A stretch of 64,000 nt of DNA from Terfezia claveryi (Eukaryota > Ascomycota > Pezizomycetes > Pezizales > Pezizaceae): contig WHUX01000207.1 of NCBI GenBank assembly GCA_015179025.1, positions 1-64,000 on the forward strand. Reading direction: 5' to 3'. Below, in pieces: positions 10,991 through 21,215 of the stretch. How positions within the stretch are numbered: the first letter of the stretch is position 1; every line of letters starts with the position of its first letter. The notes beneath the pieces were generated by a model. The model was not told the origin of the DNA, searched no databases, and saw only the letters and a program-made list of their open reading frames with translations. Both the position numbers and the translations under genes were made by a program.

Positions 10991-11045
10991 GAGGAAATGG
11001 AATGAAGTGCATTTATTGTTCAGAGACATCGGAGGAAGTAATGTA

Positions 11046-11084
11046 TATGTTCTGGGCCGCTCGCGGGCATCGGCCCAGAACATA
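11046..11084. mobile_element. 39-bp element made of two 14-bp inverted ends
   Basis: TATGTTCTGGGCCG, an 11-bp centre, then the exact reverse complement CGGCCCAGAACATA, flanked by TA on both sides. The ends match the first bases of the 2.0 kb element at 35534-37572 (TATGTTCTGGTCTG) and resemble those at 55689-57494. It looks like an element that has lost nearly all its interior. Confidence 0.7.
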
Positions 11085-11240
11085 TATTGCCAATATATAT
11101 CACTCCTGATCTCGATGTTGACTAAAGGCTGTAAATCTGGCACCATCGGTAGAACCTCTCTTTGGCCTGGACCCGCTTCCATTATCCCTTTCACCTCCTG
11201 ACTCACCGTCCTGCTCCCCATACCTATAAGACCACTGGTT

Positions 11241-11729
11241 TATAAGAGATAAAGGAGGGAGCTGCAGGCAGCAGTGAGATCCAAATGTCCACTGAAGGAT
11301 AATACGAATGAGCGAAGTGAGATTCTTGCTATTCCACACGCAGCAACCTTCGGCCTGCAGATCATATGGCAAGCATCGGCCTTCACAGGCATTGCGTGCT
11401 TCGGCCTTCACAGGCATTGCGTGCTTCGGCCTTCACAGGCATTGCGTGCTCTGGCCTGCAGATCATATGGCAAGCATCGGCCTTCACAGGCATTGCGTGC
11501 TTCGGCCTTCACAGGCATTGCGTGCTTCGGCCTTCACAGGCATTGCGTGCTACTCATATGTCCTTCTTCTTCTTCACTTTCTTATGTACGTTCATTCATG
11601 TATATATATCTGGTTGATTCTCCTACTTAAGAGGGGATGATAATGAATCACTTTGCTGCAATACAGCTCTCATATCTCTATGTGACGCATGGGCGGAATG
11701 AATGAATGTACGGCATTCAATCACTAACA
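11241..11729 (-). repeat. Solo Copia LTR with inverted centre
   Basis: Flanked by TGGTT on both sides (11236-11240 and 11730-11734), a 5-bp target duplication. The left 80 bp and right 45 bp match the family in minus orientation, while the centre (about 11318-11690) matches in plus orientation. Inside the centre, TTCGGCCTTCACAGGCATTGCGTGC is amplified about six times. Confidence 0.8.
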
Positions 11730-11734
11730 TGGTT

Positions 11735-12842
11735 AATAATATCCAGTTCTTTCTCCATTATCCATAACATTGCACAAACATGGCTGTGATTTGGTTCTGG
11801 ACCTTCCACAATATCGATCCTGGGCCCCATTTTCACGGTGCATTCCCTGTCAATAACCAAAATGTCATATATCTAGGCCTGGGCACGAGACGTCTCGAGA
11901 CAAGACGGGGCCAGGTCTCGAGACGTCTCGAGACTCTATAGCTGTTGTCTCGAGACGTCTCGAGACCGGAAAAGTCTCGAGACTTTTGGATATCGAGGAC
12001 CAGCCAACACAATCATAATTATATTCGAACTTGCTAGCTAGCTACCTAGTTATTATCAATCATCATCATCTTCGCCTTCGACGTCAATTTCCTCTTCTAT
12101 ACCCTCTTCTGCTAAACCTCGCTCTAAAATTATCTGGAGTATGAACAGGCGACACGGAAATTTGGCTCATTGTGCTGATTGTTGATGCAGTACAGGAAGT
12201 GCAGATAATGAGCGGAGAAAGAGTATAATGAACGGAGAAAGAGAAGAAGGAATCTCTACCTTTAAGTACCGAATGGTAACACATATTTACAAACTAAGGC
12301 TATCGTAGGCTGCTAAACTGATTGTCGCAACCCATGAAAAGATCTTCGCAGCCACTGAAAAATTTTCGCAGCCAATGAAAATTTTCAGAAAAAGTCTCGA
12401 GATGTCACGTCTCGTGCCCAGGTCTACATGATGATATATCAGGCCATCAGTCGCAATGCTATTGTGGATTTCCATAACTTCCATAGCCAATAAACTACCT
12501 CTGGACCTCTGGAGCCTCCACAAACCTAGTGTAAAATAGCTTTATATCCAATTGCGCAACAGCACCATCCAGATCCATCACATGCTTGGCCTAAACGGTG
12601 AGCGAGTGGCATTGATCTGGTAACGGAGTACCTTCTTTCCATCCTGCTCAGCATCTACCAAGGTACTTTTCCTGTATACAGGAAACTGAAATAAGCCTCC
12701 ACAAGATCCCAGTCGTCCGTCCTCCCATATTGGATGGTCTAAGTCTTCCCAATCTTTGACACTGCCTAGTGCTTTGCGTTGCTCATGGTAGGATGGGCCC
12801 ATGAAATTGATGTGTCGTCTGTCTTGTGTATGGTGACTTCAC
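11735..12842 (-). pseudogene. Fragments of an unrecognised gene around a MITE
   Basis: Minus-strand frames on either side of the MITE at 11874-12426 look protein-like: LAMEVMEIHNSIATDGLIYH at about 12430-12500 on one side, DILVIDRECTVKMGPRIDIV at about 11810-11870 on the other. Another piece at 12578-12802 reads GSCGGLFQFPVYRKSTLVDA. I do not recognise the family and cannot show that the pieces belong to a single gene. Confidence 0.35.
11874..12426. mobile_element. MITE rich in GTCTCGAGAC palindromes
   Basis: Inverted ends of about 20 bp: TAGGCCTGGGCACGAGACGT at the left and the reverse complement of TAGACCTGGGCACGAGACGT at the right. The left 90 bp hold five copies of the palindrome GTCTCGAGAC or close variants. 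The interior includes a minus-strand frame ending in an acidic tail (GEDDDD then stop, about 12045-12090), which could be a transposase end, but this is weak. A clear target duplication could not be fixed. Confidence 0.7.
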
Positions 12843-13900
12843 TGGCAGTCGCTGGAGTCCGACTTTCCGATCTTATGTAGGTAGCCAAGATTGTTGTGGC
12901 CCTGGGTCCGTTCGAAGCCCACTACGGTACAGGCCGAGAGTGCATGTCGGTTCCATTCCGTTCTTCGGATGCCGAAACTCTGTGACCTTCGTGCCTAGCT
13001 CCTGATTGCCTTTGAGGCCTGTCTGATCCGTCCTTCCGTTACCATCGAATCCTGTAGGGAGATCTGTCGGAGGGCTGAGGCGAAAGCAGCGAGACTATCC
13101 GCTGTTTCGTTGCCCTTGATGCCAATGTGTGCACGAGCCCATGAAATCGTGGAGTTATGCTAGTGCTAATTCCACTTCGATTCAGCTTCTTGGACGCTGG
13201 AGGCCCCGTGAGATATTGATGGCTCTGGAAATGGCGGAGCTGGAGTCTGTAAATAGCGCGACCATTGAGTACTCCCTGTGTGCTTTGAGGGCCAGGACTA
13301 TTGCATATCGTTCCGCATCAGCGACTGTAGACTCGATCCCCAAGTATGCATGTGCTGACGTTGGTGGGTTGCCTCTTCCATCTTCAGCATGAAAGGCTGC
13401 TGCGTGGTGTCCTTCCCTCTGGTGCCATCCGTATAGCACAGCCGGTAGCCTTCGTCGAGCATGCCTCCTAAACCTCGCTGCCCATCTGTATTTGCATTTG
13501 GAGTATGCATCCGTCGGCTTGTATAGCACTGTGTGTGTTAGGCTGCTGGGAGGGGGGTAGTTCTCACTTCCGGGACTGAGGAGATAGCAGCTGGAGTGTG
13601 TGGCGACATGGAAGGCGGAGGTGATAGGAGTTAGTAAATGTGAGGAGTTCTGAGAGGATGTCGTTATTTCCAATGCGTGTCGCTCGTGCTGCCCAGCATG
13701 CTACTAGATCATATAATTTGCTCTCGAGGGATTCTATATTGGCGATGGGACCTAGCTTTTCCTTCGAACTGCATGATATGCCCACAAACCTTACGTAAGG
13801 CTTGGTACTCCAGCCCTAAGTTCTTCCCCCACAGGAAAATAGTGAGGACATGGCTATTGCCCAAGCGGGTGAGGACTCTCATAGTTTTTCCGCTTTCTCT
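12843..13900 (-). pseudogene. Tad-like LINE fragment (end of RT and RNase H)
   Basis: The minus strand carries non-LTR retrotransposon RNase H motifs in broken frames: CYTDGT at about 13420, ESTVADAERYAIVLAL at about 13300, LFTDSSSAI at about 13240 and AHIGIKGNETADSLAA at about 13080-13130. Upstream is LGPIANIESLESKLYDL at about 13700-13750, typical of the segment between RT and RNase H. At least two frameshifts are needed to join them. It ends about 90 bp before the start of deaminase-like gene 1. Confidence 0.8.
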
Positions 13901-13988
13901 ATATGTTGTTTAAAGGATAGGCAGTGGTCCACTATTATAAGATCCCCACCGCTCATTCACGAGACCACAGTCAACGATTTTAACAGCA

Positions 13989-16318
13989 ATGTCGGCTCCC
14001 TCGCTTGTTGGCCTGAACTCACATCATGCCTACGATCTCCGCACGCGAGCCATAACCTACATGCTTGCTGCGCTGGAAGCCACAAGTAGTGACGCGAGAA
14101 CTACCCTAAAGCCAAATCCAGTCATCTTAAAGAACGAAGCAGAACTCTACGCCTCGCCACAAGGATCCAACCATTTGAACAGTGCCAATCAAGCCAACTC
14201 TGACAGGCTAAAGTTTCTTAATCAAGTCGCTCTGCTGCTTGTACGTGAGTACGAGATTGTCGCCGTCTTGCCGAAGAGGTCGGGGTCCCAGGCCCATGTT
14301 AATGTCATGGTCACTACCGACTCCGATTCGGACCTGGATGAGCTTAATACCGGAGATTTGGTGCAGGACGCCAGCAGGCCCTCACCTAGAATCAAATACC
14401 TTGTGACGAGGAACCCACGGAATGACTCCCCATCAGGCAAGAGCTCCAATGCCAGTGCAAATACCGTTGAGGTGTTGCATGCACTTGAACAGGTTACCTC
14501 GCTTCCGAACATGTACGAATATCTCGTCAAGTACAGGGGTGTATTTACTTCTTATGGGGAAAAAAATAAAAACAGATTATCATTACTAATGAAGCAATAT
14601 ATAGATATGTCTCCTTTTCCGACCACGTCTCCAGCATTGAATATCTCCTGAATCGTATCATTGCTCCTAAATCACAACTTCAGAGTGACTGGAAGCTCTT
14701 CTTTAAGAGATACATCACCTTCCGTGCCGCACCAAAGATGCACCGTCGGTTTCAGTCTCCTGAGTTTACCAGCTTTTTTCAGGCGTTAAGGAGCCTATCT
14801 ACAACGGATATTGAAACCTTCGTGGCGTCTCACATTCGAAGCAACAAAATCACTACGCTTACTACGAAAAGTGAGGCCCATGAGGGGTTGGTTCCAGATA
14901 TCCTATACTTTAGTGGTTTCGTGAGTCCTGAGATTAACTGTCCACATCTGTGGGAACAGTATGAGCATCATGGTACTAGAGCCGATGTGGTATATACAGC
15001 CAAGTTGGCATCAGAATTCCATCAACTCCTGATTTATGGTCTCGAAAAAGCAGCAGCGGCTGTAGCAGCGTTCACAAATGCCTACAAGATCGGCAGTCTT
15101 CCAGCTCATGATGATTTCTTGCTCACAGAGGTTGAGGACTGGATGGGGTATATCCATGTGATGGTTCATGAATCCGCAATTTTCAAGGTGCATGTGGAGG
15201 CTCTCGATCGTGAAATTACAGGACGCATGGTACAAACATTACCTCTGTCAAACCAAGCTGCACCATTGCAAATGCGAGTACAACTATCAGATTCAGAAAC
15301 AAAGCCGCTGGATGCAAACATCCGCCCCTTTATGCAAGAAGATGAAGACTTTGATGGCAGCCTCTCCGACACAGCCATCGAGATCTCTGCGGCGCAGGCA
15401 GTCTCCCGTGCAGGCCAGCAGTCCCTCTGGCTGGCTGTTTCATTCCAGCATGCAATCAGGTCTCTATGTCAAAAGCAGGCACTCCCAAAACGTCCACTCT
15501 CGCTAACGTTATTTAACCCACCTGTTGCAAATATACCCAGCACCCTGATGGAGTCGTGGAAGAGTGTAATTGCAAGTTTATTTCCTGCAGCTACAGATGA
15601 TATCAGTTCTGCAACTGGAAGTGAGACAACAGAATCCTTCAATATCACGGCAGTAGAAGTCATTGAAACACTGGAAGCTTACGGGAACGATCACGGCGGG
15701 AAATCCACCCTTTTCCTCCCTGGTCGTGAATTAGCAATCAAATTTCGAGGTGTGTACCATGCAGAAAGTATTTTGGCTACCATGGCATATTTGGGTGCTT
15801 CCATCCCTGACACCTATCATTACGAATCCCCCAACATACTAGGCGGCTTCAGAAATACCTACAGAACTATTGGCGTCTCGAAACGCTGTTGCCCCACTTG
15901 TACGAAACTTCTCTCACTGCTCACCCCCCACCAACATGATGCACGAGAATCTGGCGAACCACTTACAGTCCTCTGCTCTCACCAGAAAATCTACCCGACT
16001 AGTCTCCCCCCATTACTGCCTTCTGATGTTGCCGAACTGCTAATTACATGGTTGGAAGAGCTATTGAAAGATGAGCTTGTGAAATTGGTCAAGAAGAAGC
16101 GGAGGTCGACTGGCATAAGTGTGAAGAGTGCAACCAGTCAGGATTCAAAGGAGAAGAGTCCAGAGAAAGCAATTGGGCCAGTTGTGAGCCCAATTCTAAA
16201 GCCTAGAGCGCTAGGGAAGACGCCAGGTGGCGGGAATAGGTTTGTGAGGTGGTGTGGAAAGAAGACAGCGGAAGTGGGTGAACAAGCGCAAGGGACGGGG
16301 CTCAAGGGTAGTGAGTAG
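13989..16318 (+). CDS. OTT_1508-like deaminase family protein, gene 1
   Basis: Two exons, 13989-14530 and 14605-16318, 751 aa after splicing. The intron (14531-14604, 74 bp) starts GTACAG, has an ACTAAT branch-like site and ends ATATAG. Splicing joins LVK to YVSFSDHVSSIEYLLN, in register with the intron-less paralogue at 42477. The deaminase core is C-terminal: HAE at about residues 566-568 (FRGVYHAESI) and CPTC at 610-613 (SKRCCPTCTKLL) would supply the zinc ligands and the catalytic Glu. The N-terminal 500 residues are conserved between paralogues (LNQVALLLVREYEIVAVLPKRSG; SDTAIEISAAQ) and are probably a family-specific region. The C-terminus is basic (KKKRRS). Known for the family: zinc-dependent deamination of a base or nucleotide. 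The substrate and location of this protein are unknown. An upstream LINE relic leaves little room for a promoter. Confidence 0.8.
14531..14604 (+). other. Spliceosomal intron of deaminase gene 1
   Basis: GTACAG...ACTAAT...ATATAG, 74 bp. Reading through it instead gives a stop at 14649. Removing it restores continuity with the paralogous protein. Confidence 0.85.
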
Positions 16319-16652
16319 GAGAGCCTGAGGTACTCGGCGTGGAAGAGACCCTAAGCGAATCCAAGGCGAGAGCTGTGGGTATCCGTGGAGCAGGATAGGC
16401 GGCTGAGTATATTTTTACGGCATAGCCGGAGATGTAAGTCCGAGATAGTTTGGTGATTAGCATGAGTCCCACCGGTTAAATTAAAATATATCAAGTTAAT
16501 CGATGTAATAATATCGGTCGCTGTCACTAGATTCCCAGTTGAGATCATCATCGGAGTCGGCTGAGGACACATTTGATGATTCCACTTCCGTTTTGCAGAA
16601 AACTCACGAGTCGAAGTCGTCAAAAATCCTTCCCGAGTCTCTTATCGGACGG
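16319..16652. other. Gap between deaminase gene 1 and a solo LTR
   Basis: No gene or repeat recognised. It is probably the 3' flank of the deaminase gene. Confidence 0.4.
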
Positions 16653-16657
16653 CGAAC

Positions 16658-17006
16658 TATCGAGATAGGCAAGCGAGAGATCCAAGTGTCCAACGAAGGA
16701 AGGTACGAATAGAGCGAGATGGTCACAGCAGTGAGATGTATATGAAGAAGAATGCACAGTGAGTGCATGTCTTGTATTATAGTGAAGTAATGACTTGTAA
16801 TTGTCTCGAAGTAGGAATATGAACGAGATATAAATACATGTATGAACGTACGTACATCTAAAGCATGGAGTGAAGCACGCCATATGAGTGCAAGCCGCTG
16901 CGAGCCGTATGACTAGGCAGGAAGCACGCCATATAAGTGCGAGCCGTTGCAAGTGGTGTTGCAAGTAGTATAGCAAGGTATGGGCGGAATGAACGGCATT
17001 CTAACA
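16658..17006 (-). repeat. Solo Copia LTR
   Basis: 349 bp of the same family as 7887-8381, in minus orientation, ending CATTCTAACA. Flanked by CGAAC at 16653-16657 and 17007-17011, a perfect 5-bp target duplication. The outer left base pair reads TA rather than TG. Confidence 0.88.
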
Positions 17007-17119
17007 CGAACTGTATGCTCGGAAGACTCGGAAATGATCACGATATCCTCTCGGCGGCAGTAAAATATCGGGATCGAAGGGAACGAGAACGCGGATCGGG
17101 GAGCGTATATGTGCAGCTT

Positions 17120-17720
17120 GGGGAATAATGGTGTTTGCGGAGTGCCCCGTTAAGGGGGGGTTGTGCCAACCAGACTACCGAGTGCCAAGCTGTGACACTT
17201 GGGGACACGTGTGTCACACATAGGTATCCGCTTGCAGCGTTACATATCTGCACATATCTGCTTGCAGCGCTACATATCTGCTTGCGCATATACCTGCTTT
17301 ACATGTAGCCTGAGACGTTATGGGAAGCCTCTCATGTACTGTCTCTCATAACACCAGCAATACCTGCTTCCTACTGCGTTATCCCTCTTCAGTTGTTGGA
17401 GAGTGTAACCGCTAGGACAAAACATGATCACTGGGTGCCAGGTTTGTCTAAACACCGATAGTATATTGTACGCTCACATCAGTGTTGGGGAAACACCCTT
17501 CTATGAGAGATACGAGTATATAGACATATATCTGCACATACATACGCATTCCCATATACTCTCACGTATACATATCCACATACATTGCTCGCATGTACAC
17601 TCACACTCACATATATATATACACACACCTTACGTACATATCTCAATTGAAGTATATCTCAGGTAAAGTGGACCTTTACTTGCCATTCATTTATCTACCG
17701 TTACTAGTATTACTACCCAT
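17120..17720 (+). repeat. Dispersed repeat also present at 60.9-61.2 kb
   Basis: The block AAAGTGGACCTTTACTTGCCATTCATTTATCTA at about 17665 matches GAAGTGTTCCTTTATTGGCCATTCATTTGTCTA at about 61135, and the GC(A/G)TTATCCCT block at about 17380 matches 60975. In between is a low-complexity CATATACTC/CACATA run. Identity of the element is unknown; possibly an LTR. Confidence 0.5.
17394..17478 (-). mobile_element. 85-bp LTR-like element, copy 1
   Basis: TGTTGGAGAGTG...CGCTCACA on the plus strand, flanked by TCAGT on both sides (17389-17393 and 17479-17483). Near-identical copies are at 40395-40479 and 45138-45226. The TG...CA ends and 5-bp duplications are what an LTR-type integrase leaves, but the length is far below that of usual LTRs. 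It is inserted in the dispersed repeat at 17120-17720. Confidence 0.85.
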
Positions 17721-17829
17721 AACCTTATTATTCCAACAAGCCCAAGCCCAACACTCATTTGATAGCTATAGTATACAAGCAGCATGCATAGCAACATAAA
17801 TACCTCATACTTTAGTAAGACTATACTGT

Positions 17830-18191
17830 TACCTGCCAAGAGATCAAGACAGCCCACTCCCAGCTACAAAAGCGAAGCTATGCGAACGACTAAGGCTTGG
17901 CATGAGACTATTCCCTTCGCATCAACTCAATTGATGTTGTTAATGCTATAGGTTCCACTTCTGGCGTTGCTGAACCAGGGCCCCAAATAGCTCTCTTCTA
18001 CTATGCACACCCCCTCACAGCTTACATGTACGACGCTCTAACACCAGCTAGGTACGCAGCTGCTATTGCAGCCATTGAATATGTACGCAGTTGAAATATC
18101 CCTTGTATTCGCTAATTATTATATGCACAGAAGTATTGAGAAATAGACATATACATAGAACACGCTTGCTCCTGCACTCGCTTTAACAGTC
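17830..18191 (+). pseudogene. Repeat with an unrecognised coding relic, copy 1
   Basis: The plus strand at about 17935-18095 reads GSTSGVAEPGPQIALFYYAH then PLTAYMYDALTPARYAAAIA, then a stop. Homologous sequence is at about 18840-18940 (NPLTACICYVLTPASYVAGF) and, reversed, at about 46420-46560. The 3' part (about 18100-18170, TTGTATTCGCTAATTATTATATGCACAG) is shared with 27552-27600 and 46370-46400. The protein family is unknown. Confidence 0.5.
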
Positions 18192-18419
18192 GTGAAGGGC
18201 AGATCAGCAATCGACGTAATGATGCTGACAATATCAACAGCAGAAAGGGCAATACAGGAGGGGAAAAAAGCTACATTATTGGGAAAGGATATAGTCTCAG
18301 CCTTCAATAATACAAGAACAGACAAGCTTCTATGGATCCTCCAGGAACACAATATACCACAGAGGCTGATACAGTTCATTGACAGATTCTTCCAACCTTA
18401 TATATTCCTTATAAGCTAG
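18192..18419 (+). pseudogene. LINE reverse transcriptase fragment
   Basis: Encodes GRSAIDVMMLTISTAERAIQ and ATLLGKDIVSAFNNTRTDKL, the A-type motif of non-LTR reverse transcriptases (D..SAF.N) with the preceding helix. It is only about 75 residues long and has no flanking RT motifs. Confidence 0.7.
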
Positions 18420-18469
18420 GATAGACAAACTAGAGGATAGGAACACATGGACCAAGAACATCAGCAAAA

Positions 18470-18830
18470 ATAATATTTGCGTCCTGTGCGTCAGACGCAT
18501 ATAACGCACGGGACGATAACTCAAAATCAGGACGCGAACGCTTGTTGCGCCAGCGTCCTGACGCACTGGGACGTTGCTCACCCGCCTGGGACGCAACACC
18601 AATTCTTGGCAGTTGCACTCGCGTCTAGGATGCACTGTGACGTTGCTCACACGCCTGGGACGCAACACCAATGCTGGGCAGTTGCTCTCGCATCTGGGAC
18701 GCACTGGGACGTTGCCACCGCGCTTGGGACGCACTGGAACGTTGCCCCGTCGCCTGGGACGCAACACCAATGCTGGGCAGTTGCCCGTGACTGGGACGCA
18801 AGCATACATGCAACCTTTGTCCCGACGCAC
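18470..18830. repeat. GC-rich array with GGGACGC-type units
   Basis: Units such as ACTGGGACGTTGCTC.C.CGCCTGGGACGCAACACCAAT.CTGGGCAGTTGC repeat about four times, in both orientations of GCGTCC. A related array is at 46655-46810. ORFs over this region in both strands are by-products of the repeat. Confidence 0.75.
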
Positions 18831-18834
18831 TTGG

Positions 18835-18943
18835 TGGGTAAACACAACCCGCTTACAGCTTGCATCTGCTACGTTCTTACACCAGCCAGCTATGTAGCCG
18901 GGTTTGCAACCTTTGAATATGCATGCAGCAGAAATATTCATTA
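18835..18943 (+). pseudogene. Repeat with coding relic, copy 2, left part
   Basis: Reads NPLTACICYVLTPASYVAGF, then EYACSRNIH, matching copy 1. It is interrupted after 18943 by a TA-flanked DNA element and resumes at 27552. Confidence 0.55.
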
Positions 18944-19021
18944 GGGGTATTCAAAGATAAGTTTTCGGCTTTAAATCGTGTGCGATTTAAACGGCCGTAT
19001 AAATCGCCAAATCTTGAGTAC

Positions 19022-19174
19022 TGTGGAGCAGGAATCGGTAATAGCTAAAATTACCCAATGAAGTAACGCGAGCTAGACTTTCATGTATATAGCTAGATTG
19101 GCTCGACCTTATGTCAACCACAGAACCTTCATCTCACGGTCACAGAAATAGATACCTGGCTCTTCTCTCCCTCA
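19022..19174 (+). repeat. 5' LTR of the second Gypsy element
   Basis: TGTGGAGCAGGAATCGG...CTCTCCCTCA, 153 bp, very short for a fungal Gypsy LTR, and identical to the 3' copy. Confidence 0.93.
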
Positions 19175-19264
19175 GCTGGCGACCACACCAGGAGATTTCT
19201 ATTGTCGTGACCTTTTGAAGGAGAACACTGTTGTTTTTACTGTGATCTGTGCTTGGGCACTGAG

Positions 19265-19450
19265 ACTGTGCTCCGAACGTTGCTCCTTGTCGAGATCAAC
19301 GGCTGACGTTGGATCTGCGTAACGAGAATTGCTCTTTGTCGAGATCAACGGCTGACGTTGGATCTGCGTAACGAGAATTGCTCTTTATCGAGATCAACGG
19401 CTGACGTTGAGGTTGCTTTGTTTCTTAGATCAACGGCTGACGTTGGGTCT
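19265..19450 (+). repeat. 48-bp tandem repeat in the 5' leader of the Gypsy element
   Basis: Three to four copies of a unit containing GAGATCAACGGCTGACGTTG, between the primer-binding site and gag. Variable leader repeats can alter RNA packaging or expression, but no function can be read here. Confidence 0.85.
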
Positions 19451-19823
19451 ATTAACTGGGAACCTTGGGGGTGAATCTGTTCACTTGGAACGTGGCTTTT
19501 ATCGAGATCAACAATACTGGAGACTGGACTCTCGTCGAGCTGGGGTTGATAGTCAGCCTGCTTGAGGAACGGTTGCCTTGAGAGAGAGAGGAACACAAGT
19601 CAACCTGTCGAGTTACACGAGGCCAGAACCTGGGGTGGCAGAACGTGAAGGAGGGGAAGTGCAGACAGACCGGGTATAGACACTGATACACGGGATACCA
19701 GTATCACACTCATCGTTACAAAGGGCGGCTGAACTGCAAAAAAGAGCACGAGAACGACAAGTTAGGGAAACGAAAAGACTGGGTCTAGGGAAAGGGAAAA
19801 AGCGGGGATCAGGGAGCTCGTGT

Positions 19824-21215
19824 ATGGGATTGGAACAACTTGCAGACAGTCAAACTTCGGAGGAAGAATCACAAGAAGAGGCATCGACGAGAAACAGAGG
19901 GAGTTCGGGAGTTGAGAAGATGTCGGCAGGGAAGGAGACGTTCAAAGGAGGAGACCTGTTGCAGGTGGACAAATTTAGTGGGGAGGAGGAAGAAGATGTT
20001 GAGGACTTTGTGAAACAAGTACATGTATCGTTCATACCAAGGGGGAGAGCATATGACGACGGAGAGGACAGGGAAACAGCGAAGCTAATTTACCTAGGAT
20101 CACTACTGGGAGGTAAAGCGAAGAGATGGTGGAGGTCGGTTGAAGGAAGCAGGAGAGACACCTGGCAGAAGGCGAAGGATATGCTTATTGCAAGATATAG
20201 TGGGAAGCTGTTAGCAGGACAGAGTGTCACGGAGTGGAACAAGGCAACTACAGATTTGTGCATACTGCAACAGGGTGAGAAGACGGATGAAGAATATGCA
20301 AGGCATACTCAAGAGATATATACTATCTTGGGTAATGGGTTTGGGCCAGCGCTGGCTGTCAAGTTTGTTCAAGGGATTGCTGATCCAATTACCAGGAAGG
20401 TTGTGAACAGTCAGATTGAGGACAAGTATGAGATAGATGAAGTAATAAAGGTGTTTTTGAAGACGACAAGAGAAGAGAGAGTAATCCAGGCAAGGAGGAA
20501 AGTGGATGAAAAGGAGAAGAAAGAGAAGGAGACAGAGAAAAGCATGGCTCAGGCACTGATTGAGTCACAAGCGAGCATGACGAAGATGATGCTGGATCAC
20601 AATCAACGGATGTATGAGATGATGGCAAGGTCAATGGCAAGTGCAAACTACCCGCTGGGTCAAACACAGATGCAGCAGTGGAATACCAACCAAAGGAGAC
20701 CCCAACTACAATTGACATCGGGAGGGGTGCAGTCATCAGAAACCGATGCAAGCAGGGCAGCAGGGTATGTGACGTGTTATAACTGTGGGAACAAAGGTCA
20801 CCGGAAGATAGATTGCCCTCACCCGCCATCAGCGCCACAAGATCAGCAGAAGATACAGGCACAGATGAGAGCAAACATGGATGCTACGATGGCAAGGAGA
20901 GGAATCGTTAACCCAATGCCATTAACCAAGATTGCACCGGCTGCAGTGGTAGAGATGGAGGAGATATACCCAGACCAGTGCGAAGGGGGCTCAGCAGAAA
21001 TGGAAATGATGGTGGAGACAAACCTAGCAGAAGCATTCGGGTCAGCATGGATAGAGGAAGATAGGGATGTATTGCACCGGAGTGTTGCAGCAGTGGAAAA
21101 GAAAAGGGAATGTCATCAGATACAGGGGAGCGACAGAGGGGTGCTCCGAGACAGAGGGCGGGATCAGAGCCAATTGGTGCAGCAAGAGTGGTTACTGAAA
21201 GAGAAAGGAAAGTAG
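19824..21215 (+). CDS. Gag polyprotein of the second Gypsy element, 463 aa
   Basis: Capsid-like region at about residues 55-190 (KFSGEEEEDVEDFVKQVHVS; KAKRWWRSVEG; YARHTQEIYTILGNG), a charged coiled-coil-like helix at about 215-260, and a CCHC zinc knuckle CYNCGNKGHRKIDC at about residue 315. Gag packages the element RNA in virus-like particles. The reading frame is intact. It overlaps the next frame by about 100 nt in the -1 direction, as expected if protease and pol are made by frameshifting. Confidence 0.9.
   Translation: MGLEQLADSQTSEEESQEEASTRNRGSSGVEKMSAGKETFKGGDLLQVDKFSGEEEEDVEDFVKQVHVSFIPRGRAYDDGEDRETAKLIYLGSLLGGKAKRWWRSVEGSRRDTWQKAKDMLIARYSGKLLAGQSVTEWNKATTDLCILQQGEKTDEEYARHTQEIYTILGNGFGPALAVKFVQGIADPITRKVVNSQIEDKYEIDEVIKVFLKTTREERVIQARRKVDEKEKKEKETEKSMAQALIESQASMTKMMLDHNQRMYEMMARSMASANYPLGQTQMQQWNTNQRRPQLQLTSGGVQSSETDASRAAGYVTCYNCGNKGHRKIDCPHPPSAPQDQQKIQAQMRANMDATMARRGIVNPMPLTKIAPAAVVEMEEIYPDQCEGGSAEMEMMVETNLAEAFGSAWIEEDRDVLHRSVAAVEKKRECHQIQGSDRGVLRDRGRDQSQLVQQEWLLKEKGK

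Noticed and set aside
18477..18944. 155-aa frame across the GGGACGC array
   Set aside because: Overlapped by equally long frames on the other strand. Only its last 40 residues resemble another copy.
20389..20874. Long minus-strand frames opposite the Gypsy gag and pol
   Set aside because: They are shadows of a purine-rich sense strand. Ser/Leu/Pro-rich with no motifs.
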